DNA of 46,380 nucleotides from Prevotella sp. (GCA_017483805.1 JAFUUL010000040.1:1-46380); one strand, 5' to 3'; counted from the first letter of the stretch, positions 7,691 to 15,531 are shown. A program made the numbers and translations. Notes: generated by a model not told the origin, from the letters alone.

Positions 7691-9109
7691 ATGAAAAAAA
7701 GTATGAAACAAATATTAGTTACAATTGTCATCTGTTTGGGGACTGTACCCATATTTAGTCAAGTAAACACTCCCCTCCCTCACAGGGAGGGGCTGGGGGT
7801 GGGTCTCTCTCTCCAACAACTGAAGGACTCCGCACGCCATAACAATATCGCCCTGCGTACTGCCCGTCTCGACATCGAGGCAGCCAGCCAACAGCGCAAG
7901 GAGGCGTTTACGAAGTACTTCCCAAACATCAGCGGAACCGGTCTTTGGTTCAATGCCAACAAAGGAATGGCCAAGATGGATGTCAACCCTTCTGAGATGA
8001 TTTCGCCCGAGATGGGTGGTATGCTTGCCCAGACCTTGCCTGCCGAGGCTCTGGCCGCGCTGGCCAACCCTATCAGCATATCGATGATGAAGAATGGCAC
8101 CATCGGCAGCCTGATGGCAGTGCAGCCCGTCTTTGCCGGAGGTCAGATCGTCAATGGCAATCGCCTGGCCAAGGTGGGTGAAGATGTGAGCCGCCTGAAA
8201 CTGCGCCTTTCGGAAAACGAAGTGGACCTGCAGACCGAACAATACTACTGGCAACTGGTGTCTCTACAGGAGAAGATGAAAACCATTGATGCTGTCGACA
8301 CGCTGCTTTCCGATATCTATAAAGATGTGGATGTGGCCGTCAGAGCCGGTGTAGCCATGCGCAACGACCTGCTGCAAGTGCAACTGCGGCAGAACGACAT
8401 AGAGAGCCAACGGGTGAAACTCCAGAACGGCATCAGCATCGTCAGTCTGCTGCTCCAACAGTTCTGCGGAATACAGACTCTCCCCCAGCCCCTCCCTGTG
8501 AGGGAGGGGAGTATATACTCTGAAGGCGGGAAGGATGCAGAAGAACCAACCACTCCCCTCCCTCACAGGGAGGGGCTGGGGGTGGGTCTCCTTCCCGAGT
8601 ACCAACTCCTGGAGAAGCAAGTGGAAGCCACGAAACTCCAGCGGAAGATGGCCATCGGTCAGCAACTGCCCTCCGTTGCCGTCGGTGCAGGCTACAACTA
8701 TCACAACCTGATGGAGAACGACCGCACTTTCGCTATGGTCTATGCCACCGTCAGCGTGCCTATCTCCGACTGGTGGAGCGGCTCTCATGCCATCAAGCGT
8801 CGCAAGATTGAACAGCAGAAAGCCGAAGAACAACTGGCAGACAATGCTGAACTCCTGAATATCCGTATGCAGAATGCCTACAATGCCGTCAACGAGGCTC
8901 AACAGCAGTTACAGATAGCCCAGCACAGCATCGAGCAGGCCAAAGAGAACCTCCGCCTGAATCGTAACTACTATCGTGCCGGCACCACGAAGATGTCTGA
9001 TCTGCTCGAAGCCCAGTTGCTCTATCAGCAGACCCTCGACAAACGTACCGATGCCTACGCCGACCTGCAGATCAAGTATCTAGAGTACCGCCAAGCCTCA
9101 GGACAATGA
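7691..9109 (+). CDS. TolC-like outer-membrane efflux channel
   Basis: A 472-residue outer membrane factor. A signal peptide (about residues 1-24) is followed by two copies of the OEP fold with long helices; the second ends with the usual NYYRAGTTKMSDLLEAQLLY. It forms the exit duct for the upstream pump and completes the operon. Repeat elements are translated at two places: residues 27-39 (TPLPHREGLGVGL) right after the signal peptide, and residues 262-300 (starts TLPQPLPVREG, ends PLPHREGLGVGL) between the two halves of the fold, a place that tolerates added length. The start codon lies between copies B0 and B1. Confidence 0.92.
   Translation: MKKSMKQILVTIVICLGTVPIFSQVNTPLPHREGLGVGLSLQQLKDSARHNNIALRTARLDIEAASQQRKEAFTKYFPNISGTGLWFNANKGMAKMDVNPSEMISPEMGGMLAQTLPAEALAALANPISISMMKNGTIGSLMAVQPVFAGGQIVNGNRLAKVGEDVSRLKLRLSENEVDLQTEQYYWQLVSLQEKMKTIDAVDTLLSDIYKDVDVAVRAGVAMRNDLLQVQLRQNDIESQRVKLQNGISIVSLLLQQFCGIQTLPQPLPVREGSIYSEGGKDAEEPTTPLPHREGLGVGLLPEYQLLEKQVEATKLQRKMAIGQQLPSVAVGAGYNYHNLMENDRTFAMVYATVSVPISDWWSGSHAIKRRKIEQQKAEEQLADNAELLNIRMQNAYNAVNEAQQQLQIAQHSIEQAKENLRLNRNYYRAGTTKMSDLLEAQLLYQQTLDKRTDAYADLQIKYLEYRQASGQ
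7769..7806 (+). repeat. GC-rich in-frame element arm at the mature N-terminus of TolC (copy B1)
   Basis: ACTCCCCTCCCTCACAGGGA onward to GGGTGGGTCT is translated as TPLPHREGLGVGL. It is identical over 38 bp to the right arm of the B2-B3 element in the same gene. Confidence 0.88.
8475..8589 (+). repeat. 115-bp inverted-repeat element inside the TolC gene (copies B2-B3)
   Basis: Left arm 8475-8512 and right arm 8552-8589 are reverse complements at 36 of 38 positions. The centre is about 39 bp. The gene reads through both arms (PQPLPVREG and PLPHREGLGVGL). Confidence 0.9.
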
Positions 9110-9115
9110 TTTTCG

Positions 9116-9123
9116 TATTTTTG
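9116..9123 (+). promoter_or_regulatory. -7 element TATTTTTG just before the next ATG
   Basis: The element ends 5 bp before the ATG at 9129, so the transcript would be leaderless or nearly so. Confidence 0.55.
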
Positions 9124-9128
9124 CACCT

Positions 9129-11123
9129 ATGAAACTATGGCTGACTATCCTCGCGATGCTCCTGACCCTGACCGCTGCTGCACAGACAGAGCCGTCGGGA
9201 TGGGAGTCGCTGTGGCAGCAGAGGTACAGTCCGGAGGACATGGAGGAAGGGGAATGGGAGGAGTGCTACGAGCGGATGCAGCAGATGGCAGACAACCCCA
9301 TCAACATCAACCAGGTCACCCGCGAGGAACTGGAGCAGATTCCTTTCCTCTCTGAGCAACAGGTGATGGACATCATGGAATACCTGTATCACTACCGCAC
9401 GATGCGCTCGCTGAACGAGATTGCCATGATTCCCTCGATTGACTACTGGCAGCGACAACTGCTGCGCTACTTCCTTACATTCGACGAAGTGGAGCGCCGC
9501 CCCTATCGCCCCCGACTGGACTCGCTGCTCAGTCGCGGCCACCACACGCTGACAGCCACCGCCAGATGGCCGATGTACGAGCGGAAGGGCGACCAGAACG
9601 GCTACCTGGGCTACAGCCTGCGCCACTCGGTGAGATACGAGTTCAAGAGCGGGCCATATCTCAGGGCTGGCGTGATAGGTGCTCAGGACAGCGGCGAGCC
9701 ATTCCTGGCCAATCGCAACAAGATGGGCTACGATGCCTACTCATACTACATCCAACTGCGCCAACTGGGCGTGCTGGAGAATGGCGTGGTGGGCAAGTAT
9801 AAACTGTCAGCAGGCATGGGACTGGTGCTGGGCGGCAGTTTCATGCTGGGCAAGCAGGTCACGCTGCAGAACCTGGGCCGACAGACCACCACGCTGCGCC
9901 CCCACACCTCAAGGTCGGAGACTGACTACTTCCAGGGAGCCGCTGCCACGCTGCGCCTGTCGAAGCCCGTATCGCTGACGGCCTTCGTCTCCTACCGGCC
10001 GATGGATGCCACACTCAACAACGACGGCACGGCGGCCACGCTTATCACCTCTGGCTACCACCGAACTCAGACGGAGATGGACAAGAAATACAACACCCAC
10101 CTGACGGCCACGGGAGCCATGCTGAACCTGCACTATGGCGGTCTGCGGCTGGGGGCCAATGCCGTCTATACCCATCTGGACCGCAGCCTGGAGCCAGACC
10201 GCAGCGTGCTCTACCGTCGCCACTATGCCCACGGGCAGGACTTCATGAACGCCAGTGTGAACTACACCTACAACCACTACCTACTCAGCGTGAACGGCGA
10301 GACAGCCATCAACCAGGACAGGGCCGTGGCCACCGTCAACGCACTGAGTTTCACGCCCGGCAGTTCATTCAGTGCCGTGGCCCTCTATCGCTTCTATAGT
10401 TACCGCTACACAGGACTCTACAGCCACGCGTTCAGCGACCGCGGACACACCCAGAACGAGAGCGGCGTCTACGTGGGCATCAACTGGACGCCGCTGAGCA
10501 CCCTCACCCTGCAGGCCTATGCCGACTATAACCACTCCCCCTGGGCTCGCTACCAGATATCGCAATCGTCGGATGCGGCCGACCTGATGCTGCAGGCCGA
10601 CTGGTACAAAGCCAACTGGAACGTGCAGGGACGCTACCGTCTGCATCTGCGAGAGAAGGACAACGAGGACAAGACGGCCCTGATGGCCGACCGCGAACAA
10701 CGCCTGCGCCTCTTTGCAGCCTATACATCGCCAGCAGGATGGAGCACCAAGACGCAGGTCGACGCCACCCGTTCGGCCTATCGGGAGACCAACAGCGGCT
10801 GGATGGTCAGCGAACATCTGTCGTGGCAGCGGCCTGCGCTGACGCTGAACCTCGTGGCCGGCTACTTCGATACCGATGCCTACGCCAGCCGCATCTACAT
10901 CTACGAGCGTCAGGTGCAGCACGACTTCTCCTTCCCGTCCTACTTCGGTCAGGGCATCCGGCTGGCCCTCTTCGCCCGTACCGACATTCTGCAAAACCTC
11001 AGCCTCTCGGCCCGCCTGGGCTACACCAACTACTTCGACCGCGCGACCATCGGCACGGGCCTGCAGCAAATAGATGCCTCCCATCAGACTGACCTCGACC
11101 TGCAATTACGCTGGAAGTTCTAA
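9129..11123 (+). CDS. Outer-membrane protein with N-terminal helix-hairpin-helix domain
   Basis: A 664-residue exported protein (signal peptide to about residue 19, LTAAAQ). Residues about 55-120 form a ComEA-like helix-hairpin-helix unit (ININQVTREELEQIPFLSEQ, then LNEIAMIPSID). The remainder is rich in alternating polar/aromatic strands and ends in LQLRWKF, the terminal aromatic typical of outer-membrane beta-barrels. Such fusions are common in Bacteroidota, but I know of no proven function; the helix-hairpin-helix may bind DNA or a partner. It has its own promoter 6 bp before the start codon, although it follows the efflux operon by 19 bp. Confidence 0.8.
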   Translation: MKLWLTILAMLLTLTAAAQTEPSGWESLWQQRYSPEDMEEGEWEECYERMQQMADNPININQVTREELEQIPFLSEQQVMDIMEYLYHYRTMRSLNEIAMIPSIDYWQRQLLRYFLTFDEVERRPYRPRLDSLLSRGHHTLTATARWPMYERKGDQNGYLGYSLRHSVRYEFKSGPYLRAGVIGAQDSGEPFLANRNKMGYDAYSYYIQLRQLGVLENGVVGKYKLSAGMGLVLGGSFMLGKQVTLQNLGRQTTTLRPHTSRSETDYFQGAAATLRLSKPVSLTAFVSYRPMDATLNNDGTAATLITSGYHRTQTEMDKKYNTHLTATGAMLNLHYGGLRLGANAVYTHLDRSLEPDRSVLYRRHYAHGQDFMNASVNYTYNHYLLSVNGETAINQDRAVATVNALSFTPGSSFSAVALYRFYSYRYTGLYSHAFSDRGHTQNESGVYVGINWTPLSTLTLQAYADYNHSPWARYQISQSSDAADLMLQADWYKANWNVQGRYRLHLREKDNEDKTALMADREQRLRLFAAYTSPAGWSTKTQVDATRSAYRETNSGWMVSEHLSWQRPALTLNLVAGYFDTDAYASRIYIYERQVQHDFSFPSYFGQGIRLALFARTDILQNLSLSARLGYTNYFDRATIGTGLQQIDASHQTDLDLQLRWKF

Positions 11124-11148
11124 GCCGAATCATAAAAAATGTAGTGGC

Positions 11149-11180
11149 GGCAGCAAATTATTCACTCTTCACTTTTCACT
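11149..11180. repeat. GGCAGCAAATT-linked TTCACTYT heptamer repeat
   Basis: GGCAGCAAATTATTCACTCT continuing with TTCACTTTTCACT shares its left border and unit with the block in front of the LolC/E-type gene (14039-14116). Confidence 0.7.
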
Positions 11181-11189
11181 TAAATTTTG

Positions 11190-11197
11190 TACCTTTG
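11190..11197 (+). promoter_or_regulatory. -7 element TACCTTTG, distal promoter of the AICAR transformylase gene
   Basis: TAnnTTTG match followed at once by a small hairpin (GCGAC aaaa GTCGC, 11197-11210). It would give a leader of about 100 nt. Confidence 0.5.
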
Positions 11198-11208
11198 CGA
11201 CAAAAGTC

Positions 11209-11282
11209 GCGAAGATACTCCGTCTCGGAAATAAAAACAAACGAGTTTGTTTTGTATTTCGCTCAACTTTTCGTATCTTTGC
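11209..11282. repeat. 74-bp palindromic element carrying a promoter
   Basis: Outer arms GCGAAGATAC (11209-11218) and GTATCTTTGC (11273-11282) pair at 9 of 10 positions; the inner arms AAAACAAAC (11234-11242) and GTTTGTTTT (11245-11253) pair perfectly. The right end contains the -7 element TATCTTTG (11274-11281). Confidence 0.75.
11274..11281 (+). promoter_or_regulatory. -7 element TATCTTTG, proximal promoter of the AICAR transformylase gene
   Basis: It lies in the right arm of the palindromic element, 23 bp before the ATG at 11305. The short leader contains the hairpin ACGCAAA/TTTGCGT just before the start codon. Confidence 0.7.
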
Positions 11283-11304
11283 ACGCAAATTGATATTTTG
11301 CGTT

Positions 11305-12495
11305 ATGAAAGAACTGGCATTGAAGTACGGATGTAATCCGAATCAGAAGCCCTCACGCATCTTTATGCAGGACGGCTCAGAGTTACCCATTGAAGTTGTT
11401 AACGGCCGTCCCGGCTACATCAACCTGCTCGACGCACTCAACTCGTGGCAGTTGGTGAAGGAACTGAAGGAGGCCACAGGCCTGCCCGCCGCCGCCTCGT
11501 TCAAGCACGTGTCGCCGGCCGGTGCCGCCGTGGGCCTGCCCCTGAGCGACACGCTGAAGCACATCTACTTTGTAGACGACATCGAGGGTCTCGATGAGTC
11601 GCCTATCGCCTGTGCCTATGCCAGAGCCCGTGGTGCCGACCGTATGTCGTCGTATGGCGACTTCATCGCCCTCTCCGACGTGTGCGACAAGACCACTGCC
11701 CTCATCATCAAGCGCGAGGTGAGCGACGGCGTCATCGCCCCCGGCTATACCGACGAGGCCATCGAGATACTGAAGGAGAAGCGCAAGGGCACCTACAACG
11801 TCATCCAGATTGACCCCGCCTACAAGCCTCAGCCCGTGGAGACCAAGCAGGTGTTTGGCGTCACCTTCGAGCAGGGCCGCAACGAGATCAAGTTGGACGA
11901 CCCCGCCCTCTTCGAGAACATACCCACGCAGAACAAGACCTTCTCGCCTGAGGCCAAGCGCGACCTGATGATTGCCCTCATCACGCTGAAGTACACCCAG
12001 TCGAACTCCGTGTGCTACGTGAAGGACGGACAGGCCATCGGCATCGGTGCCGGCCAGCAGAGCCGCATCCACTGCACCCGACTGGCCGGTCAGAAGGCCG
12101 ACATCTGGTGGCTGCGCCAGCATCCCAAGGTGCTCGCCCTGCCCTTCAAGGAGGGCATCCGCCGTGCCGACCGCGACAACACCATCGACGTCTACATCTC
12201 TGAGGAGGAGCACGACGACGTGCTGCGCGATGGTGCCTGGCAGCAGTTCTTCACCGAGCAGCCTGCCGTGCTCACGCTGCAGGAGAAGCACGAGTGGATA
12301 GCCAAGAACACGCAGGTGGCACTGGGCAGCGACGCCTTCTTCCCCTTCGGCGACAACATTGAGCGTGCCCACAAGAGCGGCGTGCAGTATATCGCCCAGG
12401 CCGGCGGTTCGGTGCGCGATGACCATGTGATCATGACCTGCGACAAATACGGCATCGCCATGGCCTTCACAGGCGTTCGTCTGTTCCACCACTAG
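11305..12495 (+). CDS. Stand-alone AICAR transformylase (PurH C-terminal domain only)
   Basis: A 396-residue formyltransferase that converts AICAR and 10-formyl-THF to FAICAR in late purine synthesis. It lacks the N-terminal IMP cyclohydrolase (MGS-like) domain of normal PurH. The sequence is very close to the transformylase half of human ATIC: AAASFKHVSPAGAAVG (with the catalytic Lys-His pair), YARARGADRMSS, TQSNSVCY, GIGAGQQSRIHCTRLAG, and the same C-terminus RLFHH. The ATG at 11305 follows the promoter; a longer upstream frame runs through the spacer and is not used. IMP cyclohydrolase must be encoded elsewhere. The stop codon overlaps the first bases of repeat copy C. Confidence 0.93.
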   Translation: MKELALKYGCNPNQKPSRIFMQDGSELPIEVVNGRPGYINLLDALNSWQLVKELKEATGLPAAASFKHVSPAGAAVGLPLSDTLKHIYFVDDIEGLDESPIACAYARARGADRMSSYGDFIALSDVCDKTTALIIKREVSDGVIAPGYTDEAIEILKEKRKGTYNVIQIDPAYKPQPVETKQVFGVTFEQGRNEIKLDDPALFENIPTQNKTFSPEAKRDLMIALITLKYTQSNSVCYVKDGQAIGIGAGQQSRIHCTRLAGQKADIWWLRQHPKVLALPFKEGIRRADRDNTIDVYISEEEHDDVLRDGAWQQFFTEQPAVLTLQEKHEWIAKNTQVALGSDAFFPFGDNIERAHKSGVQYIAQAGGSVRDDHVIMTCDKYGIAMAFTGVRLFHH

Positions 12496-12532
12496 ACTCT
12501 CCCCCACCCCCTCCCTGATAGGGAGGGGAGTA
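12494..12532 (+). repeat. GC-rich element arm in a spacer (copy C)
   Basis: AGACTCTCCCCCACCCCCTC to GGGAGGGGAGT matches the left arm of B2-B3. Its first two bases form part of the TAG stop codon of the transformylase gene. Confidence 0.85.
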
Positions 12533-12543
12533 TTAAGAAAAGA

Positions 12544-12753
12544 ATGAATATGAGCAGAGAGGACGACGATTTCCAGAGCATACTGGAGAATGGCATCTCG
12601 TTTGGGCGTGGCGGCGAACACCGCGACCCCAATGCGGGTAAGGTGAAGACCAAGGCCAAGAAGAAACAATACATCACCGGCGCCCACGGCAGCGGCTCTG
12701 CCCGCCAGAAGGCCAAATACCGCGAGCAGCGGGCCAACCGCAAGCACCGGTAA
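12544..12753 (+). CDS. Small basic protein of unknown function
   Basis: A 69-residue protein with an acidic start (SREDDDF) and a strongly basic second half (KVKTKAKKKQY, then RQKAKYREQRANRKHR). No domain is recognised. The charge pattern would fit contact with nucleic acid or the ribosome, but this is only a guess. The codon use matches neighbouring genes. It ends just before a strong terminator and probably shares the transformylase transcript. The start may be ATG 12544 or ATG 12550. Confidence 0.65.
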   Translation: MNMSREDDDFQSILENGISFGRGGEHRDPNAGKVKTKAKKKQYITGAHGSGSARQKAKYREQRANRKHR

Positions 12754-12769
12754 ACACAAGATAAAAGAA

Positions 12770-12810
12770 GGAGTCAACCCTGCTCAGAGTTGACTCCTAT
12801 CTTTTTTATT
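12770..12810. terminator. Rho-independent terminator between convergent genes
   Basis: GGAGTCAAC (12770-12778) pairs with GTTGACTCC (12789-12797), a 9-bp perfect stem followed by CTTTTTTATT. An A-rich stretch on the left side could let it serve the opposing minus-strand gene too. Confidence 0.85.
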
Positions 12811-14035
12811 GCAACAGCCGACGGGAGAAGTAGCGCACGGGATACCACACAGCCAGAAAACCAACGGCCAGCACGGTCAGGAAGATGAGCACGATGTCCC
12901 AGGGATGCACGCTGACGGGATAGGCATTGATGATGAAGGCCCCCTCGCTGCTGCCCAGCGAGATGATGCCGAAGGTCTGCTGCAGCCAGCAGAGCAAGAG
13001 GCCGAGGGCGATGCCGACAACGGCGCCGATGGCCGAAATCATGCGGCCCTCGAAAAGGAAGATGCGGGTGATCTGGCGGTCGGTAGCCCCCAGGTTGCGC
13101 AGCGTCACCACGTCGTCCCGCTTGTCGATGATGAGCATAGAGAGCGAGCCGATGATGTTGAAGCAGGCCACCATCAGGATGAAGGTCAGGAAGATGTAGG
13201 CAATCAGTTTCTCAATCTTCATGATGCGGAAGGTGTCGTCCTGCTGCTCGTAGCGGTCCAGCACGCGATACTTGTCGCCACAGATCTCCCTGATGTGCGC
13301 CTTGGTCTTGTCGAAGTCGCTGCCGGGCTGCAGGCGCAGTTCGAGCGAAGAAATCTCTCCCTGACGGAAGAAGATGCGACGGGCGAAGCCGATGCCGGTC
13401 AGGATGTAGTTGCGGTCGTACTTGGCCTGCATCACCTCGAAGACCACGCCGGGCGAGTAGAGTTCGTCCTGCACGAAGCCGTCGGTGGGGTCGCTCATGT
13501 CCAGTTGGCCCTCACGCCGCGGGGCATAGATCTGCAGGGGCTGGTCGAAACGGGCACCAGTGCCCAGTTGCTCAGCCAGACGGATGCCCAGTATGCCGTA
13601 GTTCAGGTCAGCGGCATGCAGTTCGAAGGTGCCCTGTCCCCAGAGTATCTCGCGGATATGGGTCAACTCGTCGAAGTTGTCCTCCACGCCCTTGATGTGC
13701 ACCATCGCCTGCCGACCATCGTAGACGGCCAGTGCCTGATCCTCCACGCACTCCGTGGCCACAGCCACCTCGGGCAGTGCCTTAATCTCCGTCAGGATGG
13801 GGTCATCGGCTGGAGCCGATTTGCCTTCGGTCGGCGTGATCTCTATCTGCGGATCGAAGGCCGTGAAGAGCGTTGCCACCAGGTCGCTGAAGCCGTTGAA
13901 CACGCTCAGCGTCACCACCAGGGCCATCGTAGCCACCGCCACCCCGACGACCGAGATGGCGCTGATGATGTTGATCACGTTGGTCTTCTTCTTAGAGAAG
14001 AGGTAGCGACGGGCTATGTAGAACGGAAAGTTCAT
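12806..14035 (-). CDS. LolC/LolE-type lipoprotein-release permease (FtsX-like)
   Basis: A 409-residue inner-membrane protein. It starts with the family signature FPFYIARRYLFSKKKTNVIN and has one helix at about residues 25-47, a large periplasmic domain and three C-terminal helices (about 275-300, 330-350, 375-395). LolC/E proteins extract lipoproteins from the inner membrane with the LolD ATPase and hand them to LolA. No LolD is adjacent. The gene lies 74 bp downstream of rbfA, across a block of heptamer repeats that reaches to its start region. Confidence 0.88.
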   Translation of the reverse strand: MNFPFYIARRYLFSKKKTNVINIISAISVVGVAVATMALVVTLSVFNGFSDLVATLFTAFDPQIEITPTEGKSAPADDPILTEIKALPEVAVATECVEDQALAVYDGRQAMVHIKGVEDNFDELTHIREILWGQGTFELHAADLNYGILGIRLAEQLGTGARFDQPLQIYAPRREGQLDMSDPTDGFVQDELYSPGVVFEVMQAKYDRNYILTGIGFARRIFFRQGEISSLELRLQPGSDFDKTKAHIREICGDKYRVLDRYEQQDDTFRIMKIEKLIAYIFLTFILMVACFNIIGSLSMLIIDKRDDVVTLRNLGATDRQITRIFLFEGRMISAIGAVVGIALGLLLCWLQQTFGIISLGSSEGAFIINAYPVSVHPWDIVLIFLTVLAVGFLAVWYPVRYFSRRLLQ

Positions 14036-14038
14036 GGG

Positions 14039-14116
14039 GCAGCAGCAAATTCTTCACTTTTCACTCTTCACTTTTCACTCTTCACTTTTCACTCTTCACT
14101 TTTCACTCTTCACTTC
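14039..14116 (-). repeat. Heptamer repeat block in front of the LolC/E-type gene
   Basis: On the coding strand seven heptamers alternate between AGAGTGA and AAAGTGA, ending in AGAATTTGCTGCTGCC just before the ATG at 14035. It fills the spacer after rbfA. Confidence 0.9.
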
Positions 14117-14445
14117 TTCAGCAGTTCGTCAATGCGTTCGATGTAGTCCAGCGAGTCGTCGATGAAGAAACGCAGTTCGGGGATGATGCGCAGTTGATAG
14201 CGCACCCTTTGGCCCAGCGCATAGCGAATCTGCTGGTTGTTCTTCTCGATGTTGCCCAGAATCTCCTCGCCCCGCTCTGAGGGGAAGATGCTCAGATAGG
14301 CGGTACAGATGCTCAGGTCGGGCGAAATCTTGGTACGCGTCACGCTGACCATCACGCCGTGCATCGCACGGGTCTGTTCCTGGAAAATCACGCTCAACTC
14401 CTTCTGCAGCAGGCGCGATATTTTGTTTTGTCTTGTCTCTTGCAT
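14110..14445 (-). CDS. rbfA: Ribosome-binding factor A
   Basis: A 111-residue KH-like protein that helps mature the 16S rRNA 5' end in the small subunit. Recognisable features are the start QETRQNKISRLLQKELSVIF, the central VSVTRTKISPDLSICTAYLSIFP and the end PELRFFIDDSLDYIERIDELL. The start follows the O-methyltransferase stop by 13 bp across the heptamer-like run TTAAGAATTAAGAGTTAAGA. Likely in the operon aroQ - O-methyltransferase - rbfA - LolC/E-type gene. Confidence 0.93.
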   Translation of the reverse strand: MQETRQNKISRLLQKELSVIFQEQTRAMHGVMVSVTRTKISPDLSICTAYLSIFPSERGEEILGNIEKNNQQIRYALGQRVRYQLRIIPELRFFIDDSLDYIERIDELLKK

Positions 14446-14458
14446 AAATTCTTAACTC

Positions 14459-15094
14459 TTAATTCTTAACTATTATTGTCAGTCCGTCCCTCAGCGGCAG
14501 TATGACCTGCTCCACCCTGGGGTCTTGGGCCACGTGGTCGTTGAAGCGGCGAATGCCCTGTGTCTGCTGGTCGCGGTCGTAGGCAGGATCCACCACGTGG
14601 CCGTCCCACAGTGTGTTGTCGGCCAGCAGGAAACCGCCCAGCCTCAGCAGCGGCAGCACAGCCTCGTAGGTCTCCACATAGGTGCGCTTGTCGCCGTCGA
14701 TGAACGCCATATCGAACGTGATGCCCAGTCGGGGAGCCTCTGTGATGGCATCGCCGATGATGAACTCTATCTTGTCGGCCACAGGCGACTGCTCTATCCA
14801 GGGACGGGTGAAGTCCTCCTGCTCGTCGTTGATCTCGAAGGTGTAGACCTTGCCTCCATCGTCCAGCCCTTCGGCCATGCAGATGGCACTATAGCCGCTG
14901 AACGTGCCCACCTCCAGAATGCGCTTCGGCCTGATCATCCGGACCAGCATCTTCAGCAGTCGGCCCTGCAGGTGTCCGCTGGCCATCCGACCGTGCAGCA
15001 ACTGTATGTTGGTGGTGCGCCACAGGCGGTGCAGATACTCCGGCTCCGCCTCACTGTGCTGAAGCACATAGGCTTCTAACTCTTCACTTTTCAC
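14459..15094 (-). CDS. Class I SAM-dependent O-methyltransferase (COMT-like)
   Basis: A 211-residue methyltransferase of the catechol/caffeoyl-CoA family. SAM-binding motif I reads ILEVGTFSGYSAICMAEGL, with an acidic TFEINDEQEDF and the metal-site DMAFIDGDKRTYVETYE. The natural substrate cannot be told. The start codon is GTG, the only start possible: the codon just before it is TAA and the next in-frame candidate is nine codons downstream. This GTG lies inside a heptamer repeat (GTGAAAAGTGAAGAG), and the gene overlaps the end of aroQ by 11 bp. Confidence 0.9.
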   Translation of the reverse strand: MKSEELEAYVLQHSEAEPEYLHRLWRTTNIQLLHGRMASGHLQGRLLKMLVRMIRPKRILEVGTFSGYSAICMAEGLDDGGKVYTFEINDEQEDFTRPWIEQSPVADKIEFIIGDAITEAPRLGITFDMAFIDGDKRTYVETYEAVLPLLRLGGFLLADNTLWDGHVVDPAYDRDQQTQGIRRFNDHVAQDPRVEQVILPLRDGLTIIVKN

Positions 15095-15099
15095 TTAAC
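15081..15099 (-). repeat. Heptamer repeat forming the aroQ stop and methyltransferase start
   Basis: TTAAGTGAAAAGTGAAGAG on the minus strand encodes the last aroQ residues (SEK, stop TGA) in one frame and the GTG start plus KSEE of the next gene in another. Confidence 0.8.
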
Positions 15100-15506
15100 A
15101 ACCCTTCGATGGCCAACCGATACGAGTCGAGGCCGAAGCCGCAGATGACACCCTTGCAGGCAGCAGAGATCATCGACTTGTGGCGAAACTCCTCGCGCTG
15201 GTGTACATTAGATATATGCACCTCGATGACCGGACACTTCAGCGAGCGGATGCAGTCCTGCAGGGCGATGCTCGTGTGGGTGTAGGCACCGGCATTGAGC
15301 ACGATGCCGTCGTAGGTGAAGCCCACCTCCTGCATCTTGTCGATAAGCAGGCCCTCCACGTTGCTCTGATAGTAGTCTATCTGCACATCGGGATACTTAG
15401 CCTGCAACTGCGGCAGATAGTCGTCGAACGACGAACTGCCGTAGATGCCCGGCTCGCGCCGTCCCAGCAGGTTGAGGTTCGGGCCGTTGATAATCTGTAT
15501 TTTCAT
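15084..15506 (-). CDS. aroQ: Type II 3-dehydroquinate dehydratase
   Basis: A 140-residue enzyme of the shikimate pathway that dehydrates 3-dehydroquinate. The type II signature is complete: INGPNLNLLGRREPGIYG with the active-site Arg and Tyr, YYQSNVEGLLIDKMQ, LNAGAYTHTS, and PVIEVHISNVHQREEFRHKS with the catalytic His. The start at 15506 (MKIQIING) is chosen because it matches family N-termini; ATG 15518 is also possible, while the longer frame overlaps the promoter at 15532-15539. Its C-terminus SEK comes from a repeat. Confidence 0.93.
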   Translation of the reverse strand: MKIQIINGPNLNLLGRREPGIYGSSSFDDYLPQLQAKYPDVQIDYYQSNVEGLLIDKMQEVGFTYDGIVLNAGAYTHTSIALQDCIRSLKCPVIEVHISNVHQREEFRHKSMISAACKGVICGFGLDSYRLAIEGLLSEK

Positions 15507-15531
15507 ATTGCGTTCCATCTTAATTCCGCTG

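Noticed and set aside
11383-12777. 464-codon open frame antisense to the AICAR transformylase gene
   Set aside because: Low-complexity Leu/Val/Gly/His composition typical of a shadow frame; the plus-strand enzyme is certain.
12809-14146. 445-codon open frame antisense to the LolC/E-type gene
   Set aside because: Shadow frame; its end (SLFTLHF repeats) is only the heptamer repeat translated.
14585-14600. Other CACGTG-containing sites (also near 14535, 17152, 38487, 39415) considered as parS
   Set aside because: They lie in coding sequence and do not match the outer positions of the consensus.
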